From assembly GCA_916700875.1 (NCBI GenBank), contig CAKAKS010000004.1:14466534-14530533 (forward strand): a stretch of 64,000 nucleotides of DNA, in the 5' to 3' direction. The first letter of the stretch is position 1. Every line of letters starts with the position of its first letter. The DNA comes from Sebastes aleutianus. Taxonomy: Eukaryota; Chordata; Actinopteri; Perciformes; Sebastidae. Shown here one piece after another: positions 36,862 to 49,600 of the stretch. The notes beneath the pieces are model-generated. The model made no database searches. It was given only the letters and a program-made list of their open reading frames with translations, and was not told the DNA's origin. The position numbers were made by a program, and so were the translations under genes.

Positions 36862-37580
36862 CTCTCATGTTGTTGGGAATAACTCTACATTGATTTAGAT
36901 TAAGAACACAACATAAATTCAAACCATAACCTAATGACTTTAAATCGCAGAGAAGGCAAATATAGCAGTGTGGTAACACTGTTAGTAACAGAAACGGCCC
37001 TCAGTGTCACTTTGGATTGCACAAAACAGCCACAACATGTATTCATACTTAAGATCTCATGCTCGCTCCGTAGCTTGATTTTATTGTTACATTTCCTTTT
37101 TGAGTGACACTTACAAATCACTACAGGTAAAACGTTCCCAGAAGTACTCGGTAAACACAGACGCATGTTGTCATTATAAACCCACTGTGCTCTCACTGTG
37201 AGCTGGCTTTGCCCGGTATCGTGTAACGAATGGGCTTTTCTTGGTACATGGTTTGAGCGCGCAGTCTGGCGCTGTGGGCAAAGCGCCGTGTTCTCATTTC
37301 AGTGTCTCTGGGGAGAGCTGCACCATCAGAGAGAAATGATTGAATCTCTTTCTCCGCTCCATTTTCACTCATTTCTCCTGGAGTGGATCAACCTGTGCCC
37401 CCAGCGCAGGATTGTGTGTGGATGTGTGTGTGTTGTATGCAGATGCAAATGTTGCCATGTTCACACACTTCCAGTATATAAAGTGGTTTCCACATAAATC
37501 TGCCGTTGGAGTTTGTAGTCGATCCAAATGTCGTATGTGTGTTTTTCATACATCTTGTCTCTGTGTGTTCATTTTTCCAG

Positions 37581-37688
37581 GCGCTGATATGCATTGAGGA
37601 TGAGTGGAGTCGGTGAAAACCCATCTGACCCTGCCAGGGCAGAGTCACGAAAACGCAAAGAATGTTCTGCCGAACTTCTAGGACCCAG
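37581..37688 (+). CDS. ncoa2: ncoa2 ATG exon (coding from 37600)
   Basis: Acceptor TTTTTCCAG at 37572-37580. ATG at 37600 follows 19 untranslated bases (GCGCTGATATGCATTGAGG). An upstream out-of-frame ATG at 37589 reads ATG CAT TGA, a minimal uORF. The exon encodes MSGVGENPSDPARAESRKRK then ECSAELLGP and ends in phase 2 at CCCAG|gtaaga. RKRKE is the likely nuclear localisation signal. The start was chosen because MSG.GEN is the family N-terminus. Confidence 0.95.
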
Positions 37689-40600
37689 GTAAGAATTAAA
37701 AGGCAGATTTCTCCCACATGGAGACATTTCTATTTGATTTTTAGGGCTGGGCGATATGGCCAAAATCTTTTATCAGAATATAGGTCATTTCGTATCTCCA
37801 TAACGATATACATCATGATATAGCATGTTTTGTGGTTATTCAATAAATAAGTAGTCTATATGAAATAACCACATGGTAAAGCCTATTTTTGTACACTCTT
37901 GTAAATTAAATACTTGAAAAGTATTGAGAACTCTGCAATAGAAATGGTCCACCAGTGCCTACATTGGTATTTTTGCTTATTGTGATTTCTTGGAGTATCT
38001 TCAAATGCCTCATATCCCTAAAATCTGTACAGCCTAAGCTAAAATGTTACGTAAATCAATAAATCATAATATAGGTTAAAAGTAATGAAATTGATTGACA
38101 TTTTTTCATAAAACTTTACTTTAAAAATCTAAATGTAGAAACATGAACAAAATTTGTTTTGTTTTTGAGATATGCTCATTTTTATGAGCAGATTGAGTGC
38201 AAAGATGTTGCTATCTTCCGCACATAATGTAACGTAATGACATCATCACGAGCATACAACGTGTTGACGCGAATGACAGAAGCCTTAGATGTCTGCTGCA
38301 AAGTGCATGAATGCTCTAGCTATTATGGGTTTTATTTTAGATCGATTTTTAAAAAGGATCATGCAAACAATGAAGTGGGAGCTCCGTTTTTAAAGGGTTA
38401 AGAACTTGAGTGCAAAATGGATATTTCTGTTTTAAGGGAAATTATAGAGAAAAAAATAAATAAATATAGGCCTAGCCTATATTGCGATAGAATCTTTATA
38501 GAAAAATAAATACGATAGACATTTTTTTTTATCGTTTTGATGATGTATATCGTCGTGTTGCCCAGTCCTACTCGATTTAATTGTGTACACTTGAGGAAAG
38601 TGAGGGGGGAAATACAGTCATTTTCATGCAACAAAGGTCAGGTCCAGAGTCAACCTCTTTATCACAAGTGAGTGGTCAGCGGCTTCGCCCACTGCTTTGC
38701 AAAATTGCTTGTTACCAAACCATCTATTACCCGTTAAACAAAGGTGATGTCAGAGTTTTGAAGATGGTTAAAGTGAAATCAAGCTTCAGCCACTTATATA
38801 ATACTATACAGTAACATCCTTGAAGTAACCAAGAATGATTGTGCTATTGTGGCAGCTAGCCATGAATTCTGTACAATAAATCTCCATAATTTATCTATAG
38901 CACTCAAGAATGAAGGTTTTCTTTATTGATGCAGTGCTCCATGTTGGCACAATGGAGAGGCCTAGAGATATATTTCAAGCCATATGGAGAATAATTGACC
39001 CTAGCCTTATCCCTCCTCTGACTCCCCTCCATGCCAAGGTTTGAAGTGTCATTTGGCAGCTATGAAAATGATAGGGCTCTTCAGCCATGTCCAGGGATGT
39101 GTGCAACACTCATCCCTGGTGTAGTTTTTTGGATGGATCGTCTTTTCTTCCGTGTAGAATTACTCTTTCCACACATACATTTACCCACACTTTAACCTCT
39201 TTTCCATACTTTTCTTCCCTCCTGCCGTTGTCGTCCTCTTCATTGCATTTTCTTACCCCCCGTCTTCTCTCCGTCTCTGCAGTCCAAAGCGGAGCAACGA
39301 GAAGCGCAACCGCGAGCACGAGAACAAATACATCGAAGAGCTCGCCGAGTTGATCTTCGCCAACTTCAACGACATCGACAACTTCAATGTCAAGCCTGAC
39401 AAATGTGCAATCCTGAAGGAAACTGTGAAGCAGATCAGACAAATAAAGGAGCAAGGTAACGAGGAGCTGAAATTATTTTTGACACTTAATCCATGTCTGT
39501 TGAAGAAACGACAGGTTTCTTTTTATGACATACAACCTACATATACACCAAGGCTAGCCTAAGTGAATACCTGCAAATGGATCTAACACTGGTTTGAATT
39601 GAAGCCGTGAATAAGGTGCTACAATATCATGAAGGATGTGGTTGTGGTTTTTAAGGCTCCAATATAACCGCAAGTGCCACAGGTGGCACTGCGTTGGCAG
39701 AAGCATCAGCAGCTTTGATGGCATAAATATTATGGTTTTGGGATCCGCTCCACACACAATAATTGATGTTGTTATTAAAAGGGCAGCACAAGTGATTTAA
39801 TGTTCCCTCCATCACTTCATCATATAATGTGGATGAACCAGAGCTGTATTTTGTTGGCTGCCGTTCTTTCCCACTTCCATCCCGAGCCAGAACATCAGGC
39901 GAATGGATCAGCCTGTTCACTTGTCCTTGCCAGCTTCTCCTTTTTAGTAATCTTTAGCAATTAGTTGAGGTCTGTGTTTTTACTCTTTTCATGTTGGATT
40001 TACCAGACCAACATCAATGAAAGCACAGGTTTCTTTTCCTTCTTACAGGTCCAAACATAACAAAAAAAAAAGTTGTAGCTTTCTTTAGGTAAACATTAAA
40101 GCATATACTAAATTGTGAATAAGCTTGAACCATGCATACAAGAAGAAAAGCAGCTGAGTGACTGGGAGACAAAGAGTGGCCCACTCGAGGTATACATGAA
40201 TCAGCCCGGCTGATGTCAACTTGTTTTATGTGACTCACAGAGCCTGGCGTTATGTAATGGTGAGCAATGTGATGCAAAAATCACACACAAACTCTGGCTA
40301 CCGTCTGTCCGTCCCTCCCCCACTCTACTGTCTTATTCCACACTCCCTCCCTCCCTTCCTTTCCTTACTCTCCTTTTTTTTAAAAAATTTTTTTACGCTA
40401 GGCTAGAGTGCTATCCCCTGCCTACGTCTGAAGGCATAATTGTGTTTGTACAGCAACCACTGAGGGAAGGGCTAAACAGTCCCCGCTTTTCTGCTTTGTT
40501 CTCCAATGGCCAGCAAGAGACACCTTTTTATAGCTAACACGGAGAGCTGCTGCACCTCATCTTGCACAGTTCAGAGGGGCGGCAATTTCAGCAGCCATTC

Positions 40601-43600
40601 ATTTTCCTTCTTGAACCGGGGATGCACTGTAAGCTCATCTAGATGTCTTTATGCTCAAAGTAGACGTTACATAATTTCACCAACATTTGTTCTTTTCATT
40701 GCACCTCATCTGCCATCTGTTTAGTATTGTTTGTAGTGCACAATCTCTCTTTCTATAGGCCTGTTATTGTTCTCCCCCCCCCCCTGAAAACATCATTACT
40801 GTATAAAAGATATTCTCAGTTTATGGTGAATGTATTAAATTACACTAATGTGACTTAATAACGCTCACTGATGGGTGTCACAGCCCTGCAGAGAAGTGCA
40901 ATGCAGCGATGATGGCCTTTGAAAAAGCGGCCTCCTACTGAAAGCTGTTAATTCATCTCTGTTTGTTCCTCTCATGCTGTCTGCATACATTTTCTCTAAT
41001 TGAAAACAGGGTGTGTGCTTAGCATAGTCTTGGGATTTTTTTCTGTTTCTATCTTGTTGCTTCTTAATAGACAATATGTTGAGTTATGATATCTTTATGG
41101 AGCTTGTAAAATAAGGGCATAGCCAAGAGTTTTATGGTTTCCTTTACACTCTTAACTGCTCGCTCATGCCAACACAGCAAAGACCAGCTCTCATTGGCTG
41201 TAGGCTGACATATACAGTAGCTGCTGAGCTGCAGCATGTATATGGTTTAGTACATTATTTGTTTTCATTATACATATTTATTAATGATTGGTCAATCATA
41301 GCGTTCTACGGTCTGTTATTTCTTTATAGCAGACCGTTGTTACGGAGGCTGCTGTGATCTCGGACTCTGGAGGACCATTTTGTGTCAAATTATTGATTTC
41401 TTAAGTAAGTAGCCATGTAATACGGGTGATAATGTACAGCTAGCGGGTCATCGTTGTGAAATAAACCACATCCCTGTGTTGTGGTTTATTTCACAGCAAT
41501 GACCAGCTCGCGGTTCATTATCCCTTACGTGAAAAATGTTAAAATACACTAAGAGAGAGGACAATAAAGTACTATATATGGCAAATGTCTTGCCAGTTAT
41601 TGATTATGTGGCATAGCGGTTATTATCAGACATAACCCTTATAAATAATCAGTTCCTCCCTCTATCCGTGGCACAGTTCTGCAAACGGACGGAGAGCCGG
41701 TGAGGGCTGCACTGACATTGAGTGATGGGTCTGTACCCAGGGCAGCTGTGCTGGTATACTGGGCCCCGCTGGGCCTGGAGAGGTCCTGCTGATGCACACA
41801 TCATTAATGCTGAAAGAGATGAATGTGGGTGTGTTGCGGTGTTGCACGAGCCCACGGATGGGAAACCTGCATTTGTGTCGGTGTTCACACATCCACACCC
41901 AAAAAAAAAAAGGAAGGATATGATTTTGTTTGCTTTTTCACCACAACATTCTCTCACCATATGGTCCGCCCTCTTCTTGGCATGGTGCGACAGTTAAATG
42001 TGTGTCCCCCCAACAGCCCACTCATATTCCGCCTCTCATCATCATCTCCAAAAGTAGGGCAGCCTACGCTCTGAACATAAGGCTTCTCTGCATGGTTATT
42101 AACCCAATCACTCACATGGACAAATGCACAGCACCATAGTGCAGGTACAGGAGCTTACGGGATACTCTGATTTAAGTAAACCAACCACATAATCATTACA
42201 TTAAAAGGTTTGTGGCAGTGGATTCCAAGGTGTTCATTATGTTGAAACACCATTGTGAAGCTAGTCAACTTAGTGTAATTGTGTTTTGCCATGGTCCAGT
42301 TTGGTCATATTACAGATCATAAGTACCTGTTTGTGCAACAAGTCATACTCTCTATATACATACTTGAAATCCAATAGGAGCATGCAGTCACAAGGAGACA
42401 CTGCCAGCCAAGTTATATGAGAAAGGCACTCTATATGAACAGGGAGGCTTAAGAGCTTTCCAAAGTAAAAGGTGGTTCTGTAGGAACAGTTCAAAATGAA
42501 GACTGTTCATAGTTTCTGACCCGGACAAAATGTAAATATTTAACCAGTGTTTTGTTGAGAAATTTATTATAAAGGTATATTTAAAAAAACATATACCATT
42601 ATCCTGCCACTTAATTTTTCACTGGAAGTTGTTTATTTACCTCAAATTGAAAACACTTGTGCGAATACATAAAAAAAAACATACAAATAAATGCTTATTA
42701 AAGGTACAGTGTGTAGGATTTGGAGGCATCTAGCGGCTTGGTTGCAGATTGCAACCAACTGAGTACCCCTCCGCTCACTCTTCCCTTTCCAAGACTGTGG
42801 TAACGTGAGCCGCCGTGTGCAAAACCGTGGTAACGCCGTTCGCCTCGCTCAGAGGCCATCCTTACCGTAATAACACTGCTTTAGGAGCAACGGAAGTCAG
42901 ACACCGGCTCACGTTACCACAGTTTCACAAGCGTATTGGAGAACTACGGTGGCCTTAAGGTAACGTAAACACACGAAAGGCTTTCTCTGAGCCAGTGTTT
43001 GTACGTTCTGGGCTACTGTAGAAACATGGCGGACTCCGTGGAGAGGACCAGTTCCCTGTTATGAAGGGCTAATTCTAAGCTAATGGAAACACAACTGCTC
43101 TTAGATTCCCCGAGATGTTACACACTGTTCCTTTAATTAAAATAAGATTGTATTTATGGTCAACTTTTTGGATTAATAGTTCTGTAGTCTGCCTTTTGCC
43201 GCTTGACCACAGTAACAACTTGCTACTCGATTGGGAACATGAGTTGTTTACACACTGTGTTTCCATAATAGCCTTTTTTTTTTTGGACATGACAATGCAA
43301 TCCATCCAGTGGCTGCCACCAGCGTGGCAGCTGCGTGCTCTGACACAGTCATTTACAACAACCTTTCACTCGCTCGCTGCTCACTGCTTGGGTTTGAGCC
43401 ATGGCAACATGGTTTGACAAAATGTGTTTGCTTTGTAGCCGGAAAGATACTTGTTCAAAGTCTTGTCAACAAGTGACCTCTTTTAAAGTATGTGGGTCGA
43501 TTTCAGGGTGAAAAAGTTGTTTCTCTTATTTTTTCCTCTATGACCCACATGTTTTAGGGTCATGTTTTTTCCATCTTAACAACAGAATACCTCACTTATT

Positions 43601-46600
43601 ATAACTACAAGGGATGTTCACGTCAAATTCATAAAACTAAGATCCATGTTCTCTTGACTAAGTTTTGTTTTTGCCTCTAAATTTTTGTCATTGACTTTCC
43701 TGTCAACAGAAAAAGCTGCAGCAGCGAATGAGGAGGAGGTACAGAAGGCTGATGTCTCATCAACAGGCCAAAGTGTGATTGACAAAGATGCCTTGGGACC
43801 AATGATGCTGGAGGTGGGTAGAGGGCGTTCTCTTGATTATTCATAGTGTCATATCGAAACACCACACACTGAACACTCATACTGACACTCGTGGGGTATC
43901 TTTAAATCATGATTGGTATGAAACTAATCCACGAAGAACAATCCCAAATGGGTCAGACTCACTACTGGTTGTGTGTGAGTGTAGCCGTGTGGAGTAAATG
44001 CTGCCAGCATCTTGTATCTGCCCCGGATTGGCTGTAAATCACCAACCGGAGCAATGGCCTCGTTGTCCTGTGGAGGGCCACTGAAGTGCTTACGTATAAT
44101 GGGAATGAAAGCAACAGCCTGGCGAATGAATCAGTCCATTGAGCCTCTCCTCTCACTCACTTCCTCCCTCCCTTTCTCTCTCTTACTTTTTCAGTTCTCT
44201 TTTCTCTCCCCTCCCTCCCCATCTTCTCTTCATTTGCCTCTAGATCTGTCCTGTCATGGAATATTTATAGCTCTCCTGGTCCAGCGTCACTGAATCGACA
44301 TACTAACTCGCGGCTAAATATAGACCGGTGCAGCCTGCATGCTTTCCCATCTGTCAGCAGCCCCAAAACACAGCGATCGGCCATTCACACCCGCCCTACT
44401 CTATAGCCATGTCCCCGTCCGCCAGCCCGGGCTCATTACAGGATGCTATGAGGAGATTGGCTGTCGGCAGGAAATGCACCCACGCGCCCCATGACCCGCC
44501 TCCAAGGCTCTCTGCTGCCCACTCTCATGCAAGCGCAGGAAGACGGGAGAAAGCTGTGAAAAAACATTAATGTACTGTTGTTTTAACCCTCTGGGGGCGT
44601 GTCCTGTTCTGTCACATGACTGCTGTGGCATGTAGTTTGCATTCCTGTTAGATTGCTCCGTATGGTTGCTGTTGTGTGGTGTGACGACATCGTCGGAGAA
44701 TAGATGAGAGTAGGGCTGAGTAGGTTTTGAAATGTTTTGATTCTAGCGCTAATAAGATATCAGAGTTTCATTACCGATACAAAAACACTTAATTTGATTT
44801 CTAACTTTGAGAAAAATAAATGTTTCTTTACATTTGTACAACAGTACAACTTTGACCTTTTTAGATCACATGAAAAATCCCACTTTTATTAACAGTCAAA
44901 GTAATGATTTTTAAAAATTTAGAAAAACTCTAACATAGTGTTCATTATATGTGAATTTTCTTTGCACTGCATATGTGTGCATCATTTTTATATTCAACTT
45001 ATTATGAGTTCATAGATACCAAATACTTTGATTGTAATGTGTAGTGTCTGAGATACAGACATGTTCTCATCATACTATATCTAGTATTTAGGCACATGGG
45101 ACTACTGTTTTTTTCCTAAAATATAATGGAGTCTATTGCAGTGGTCACATATGCCCAAAGACTAGATATAGTATGATAAGGCAAACTCCCTTTCCAGCCA
45201 AACGGTTTGATGGATTTTGAAATTTCGTCAGATTTTTGCTTGGGCAAGCAAATTAAAAATGTCACTTGCAGGCACAAATGGGTTAAAAAAATAAGTAAAG
45301 GAGTACAAATCTAACCAGACATCTGGCGCCAGATTGAGGTGCTTGATACTCAAGTGCTACAGGCACATTTCTGTCTGTACCAAAAACGTTTTTAAGTTCA
45401 ATACCGAGCCCTACAAGAGACAAGGACTGCACAATATGTCTTCTTTTTTTTTAAATCATCATCCCGATGTCAGCTCGCATGTCAAAAGGCTGCGATATTG
45501 CACTCAGATTTTTTTTAGTTAGTTGAAAGAGAGTAATGAGAGTATCTGCATTTTAAAATGTAACTATCATTCTTTTTTTTTTTTATTGGCGCCTTTGTGT
45601 TCAGTTCAATTTGTTCAATAAATATACATTTTTATAAAGTTTTTTAAATTTTTCAGGCAATTGTTGTATAAAGCAGCAGAAAAGCAGAACTGAGTACACT
45701 TTAATATCTGTTTATTTATGACAAGTAGTATCGTTATTGTGATATTCAACAACGGTATTGCATATCGCCTATTTTCCTTGTATCGTGCAGCCCAACTAGA
45801 GACCTGTTTGAATTGTTTTTAGCGAGACATTAATGCTTTGTCATGCTGAAAATACAGCGTGTTTAGCAAGAATTTATGTGAAGAGAGACCATGTTTGCAA
45901 AGCACCAGTATCATATCATAAATAACAGTAACACCCAGAGGGGAGTTGACCAGACCCTATTCCCTACGCTATAACAATTCACTAGCTACTGTACATTGCT
46001 GGGGGAGGTTAAACAATATAGAGTCATATATCAAGACAATAGGCTAGGTGTAAAATGGAGCATGGTGAGTGCGGTGCATTTATTTAGAGTGTATTCATTT
46101 GTACCAGCTCTACAGTGTATATTTAATCAGGGCATTATAAATGAAGGTATTGGCTAACGGCATTATTCAAGAGTGTCTGGCACTAAAGAGTGTTTGCTCG
46201 CTCTCTGTTTGCCCTACTTGTCCAGTACATGGCCTTTCTTCACACTGGGTGGACGACTTGCACAACAACCATGTTGCGTTTTGGAGCCGCTCCACTTCAC
46301 ACAGCGATAGATGAGATCTCCTTAAGTCTATTTTCAGCTCGTGCTGTGTTAATGCAGGCAAGGGAGAAAAAAAAAAACTTCTGTCCCAATGTGATCATGT
46401 GTAACTTGGGATGTATGACTTCCCGCTGGTTGATTGCAGGTTATGTTATGCAGCGAGAGACAGGCAGTTGATTATGGGTGCACACAGACGGGGGCTGTAT
46501 CAGGGAAGGGTGAGGCAACCAGATATGTATTGCATATTGTATGATTGGTTCATTTACAGTTTATGCACTAAAAAACTACATGTAATGTGAACTGTGTGGC

Positions 46601-49600
46601 GTGCAGGTAATAATTATTCAAGCAGAGGTGAGGAGCGGACACCTTGGCAGTAGTCCCTCGTCTCTTATCTTGACAGTAGATTTTACAGCTTTACAACCAC
46701 CAGAATTCCCTTTTAAGGGCTCTGGGTGATTTGATGGCCTAATTGACACCATCTTGTGTGTAATGGCTGACCTGGGGCTGTATTCTTTCAATTAAGTGCT
46801 CCTCTTCTTCCTTCACATCTTCCGATCTCTGCAGGCACACCTGCTTTTTATCCTGCTTTCTATCAGACACGCTGATGTTGAGCATCTGCAGGGGTGCTGG
46901 ATGTGCCCAGCACACAGTAGCCTCTTTTTAGACACAGCGTAGATGTGCTATATATTTACACAACTCGATAAGACGTGCCAACATTTAAGTACGGTATGTG
47001 CATGCTAGCTGATACACAGTGACAGCCAACTCGGGTACAGCAGGCACAAGTGGCACATCAATAAATAAGCTAAACAATAAAGAAACCAGGGAATAATCAA
47101 AACAGTTCCTTGAATAGTTTTTCCTCCATTTTTAAAATGTTTCTTTTGACCACAGACAACCAAAGGTCACATTAGAGCTGTAAGGATTAATTGATTAGTT
47201 GTCAACTATTAAATTAATCACTATTTGAATCGATTAACTATTAACTATTTGAATCGATTAATCGGTTTGAGTTATTTTTAAGGGGGAAAAAAGTAAAAAT
47301 TATCTGATTCCAGCTTCTTAAATGTGAATGTTTACCGGTTTCTTTACTCCTCTATGTCAGTAAACTGAGTTACAGAAAAAACAAGACATTTGAGGGCGTC
47401 AATCTCGGGCTTTGGGAAACACTGATTGACATTTTTCACCATTTTCTGACATTTTCTAGACTAAACAGTTGGTCTTTCTCGATTGATCAAGAAATTAATC
47501 GACAATGAAAATTTTTAGTTGCAGCCTTAGTACACATACAATGGAAGTCTGCAGAACGTTCACCCTCATCTGAATTTATATATGTAGTTTGGATGTGAGA
47601 GTTTCGAACTAGAACAGTAAAATTATCCAAATAATCTATGAGTACAGGTGGTCAAACATATTTTTACTCTCCTACTGGTGCTTCCATTTCAGTGTCAGAG
47701 ATTTGTTCTGTGTTGGTGTAAAAAATTCAATAACCAAACTTGCCTGTTCTGAACTTCTACTCTTACTTTTCTCTCTTTCACCCCTCCAGGCCCTGGACGG
47801 CTTCTTCTTTGTGGTAAACATGGAGGGTAACATTGTGTTCGTGTCGGAAAATGTGACCCAGTACCTGCGCTACAACCAGGAGGAGCTGATGAACACCAGC
47901 GTCTACAGCGTACTGCACGTCGGGGATCATGCCGAGTTCATCAAGAACCTGCTTCCCAAATCCCTCGGTTAGCCTCCAGCTTATTTTCCCTGCCAGCATT
48001 TGCTTTGCTCTACCTGTCAGGCTGTGTCTCGCTGTGTCACTTGTGTTCCACGTCTCTCGCTCTCTCTTCCCGACTCCGTATGTATGTCCTCTATGTTGCA
48101 TCACTCCCACCTCTGCTCATACCCTGTTCACACCCTGGCCTCATCTCTTGCATTTACGCAGTGTGCTTCCTCTGTCTCTTAATACCTCTCTTCTTCTCCC
48201 TGTACAGTCAGTTGTAGGTGGCTGTTTGTTCGTGATGTCAGTTTAATTAAAACGCTAAATTGTTTACGGCTAAACTGCTACGAAGAGGATGTGGGGAAAC
48301 CTGGATAATATAAAATGTTATGTAAGCTTTATATACAGGGTTGGCTCCATGCATATAACCTATAGGTTCTTCATTTTTTCTTTTGCTGATGCTCAGCCCA
48401 GACATTTGCTCTCGCTCCTCTCTTCTTCCTCCCTCCCTTTTCAGCTAATTAACTTCCTTTTTCGGCTTCTCTCCCCTGTCAGCAGCATCCCTCCCTTCCT
48501 ATATTCTCTTCTCATGCCCTTCCTTCCCCTTCTCTTCGCTTTGTGTGTTATTCTCACCCACACCAAGTTCCCATTTTCATGCTCTCGCTTTCCTATTTCC
48601 TCCCTGAAAAGCATTGTCTTTATGCTAGCATCTCGTGAAAACAGGCCATTTATTTTCGTAAGACAGACAATTGCCTTTTTCTTTCTCTCCTCCAGTTTTT
48701 GCCCTCTTCTTTTCCCCTCGTCTCCTTTCTCTTCTTTCATACCTACATACCTTCATACCTCTCCATCTCCTCTGTGTAAGAGGTGATTGTAATGTATGTC
48801 AGTGCACCCCATCAGCAGCTCTTTCTAAGTCCCTTCTCCCCGTCCTCTCGTCTCCCGGTGCTTCGGATTGAGGTCTGAGTGCCCAGCCATCTGGGTGGGA
48901 GAGCAGCACAGAGCGGAGTACCCTGGAAACGATCAGCGGGCTGTGTCCCAGATACTGGGAGATTATCAATGCACTGAATGAGATCACAAACCAGATGGAG
49001 TGTGATGGGAGTTTGCTAGAGTTAAATGAGTTGTGTGCGTGACTGTACATGTCTCTTTATCTTTTTGTGTGTGTGTACGGAAGTGCGCGTCCGCTTGCAC
49101 ATGTGCGTACATGCGTGTTCGCTCGCGCCTGTGTAAGTGTTGGAAAGAAGAAGAAAGACTGGCAATGATGTTTTTAGAGGGCATGCATATGGAGGCCTGG
49201 CTGTGATGCATGGCTGTGGATAGATGGCACAGGGCTCCGGGTTCCAACTGCTCATTATGACTGATCTCTACCCAGCAACTGCTCTCTCCTTTTTTACACT
49301 TTTTCCGCCTTCATTCTCTCTGTCTTGCTCTCATTATGTCTTTCACTTGCAGCGTGGTAGCCTCTCTTGGCTCGCTCGTCGCAGCTCCCTGTTTTGTTGT
49401 TCACTTTTTGGCTGCAGTAAAAAAAAAAAAATTGTCAAATAAAATCCCCAGGAGGCCGGCCACATTGTAAATCTCCCTTGCCCCCTTCTTGTTCCCCTGC
49501 AGTGAACGGCGTCCCGTGGTCCAGCGAGGGTCCGAGGAGGAACAGTCACACGTTCAACTGCCGAATGCTGGTCAATCCTCACAGCGACAACCAGGACGAG

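Larger units (their letters stand above)
5622..37580 (+). other. ncoa2: ncoa2 intron 1 (about 32 kb, repeat-rich, no recognisable coding gene)
   Basis: This interval separates the candidate first exon from the ATG exon. I find no coding exon on either strand; the open frames are short and without recognisable domains. Much of it is DNA-transposon relics, listed separately. Stretches with no clear repeat or gene signal include about 7660-9130, 10130-11350, 11740-12930, 13650-14830, 15050-20900, 21515-23150, 24325-25610, 26665-27410, 28740-29820, 30905-32975, 34630-36540 and 36870-37580. These hold scattered microsatellites and unassigned AT-rich DNA, and some could contain conserved regulatory sequence that cannot be judged without alignment. 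Confidence 0.7.
39456..43709 (+). other. ncoa2: ncoa2 intron after the bHLH exon
   Basis: It contains the palindromic repeat at 41293-41528, the TTAA-flanked MITE at 42702-43132, CT-rich and poly-C/T tracts (about 40320-40390, 40773-40785), and otherwise unassigned sequence with no coding signal. Confidence 0.8.
43814..47789 (+). other. ncoa2: ncoa2 intron before the PAS-A exon
   Basis: It holds two adjacent hAT-like elements (44711-45413 and 45420-45793) and a GCTGCAA MITE (47173-47529). The rest, including 43814-44710 and 45800-47170, shows CT-rich stretches but no recognisable gene. Confidence 0.8.

Noticed and set aside
43026..43034. ATGGCGG word as a second promoter
   Set aside because: It lies within the TTAA-flanked MITE; more likely part of that repeat.
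48289..48786. 165-residue open frame on the + strand with an antisense partner
   Set aside because: It is driven by a long pyrimidine-rich tract (Leu/Ser/Pro/Phe-rich); intronic, with no family resemblance.
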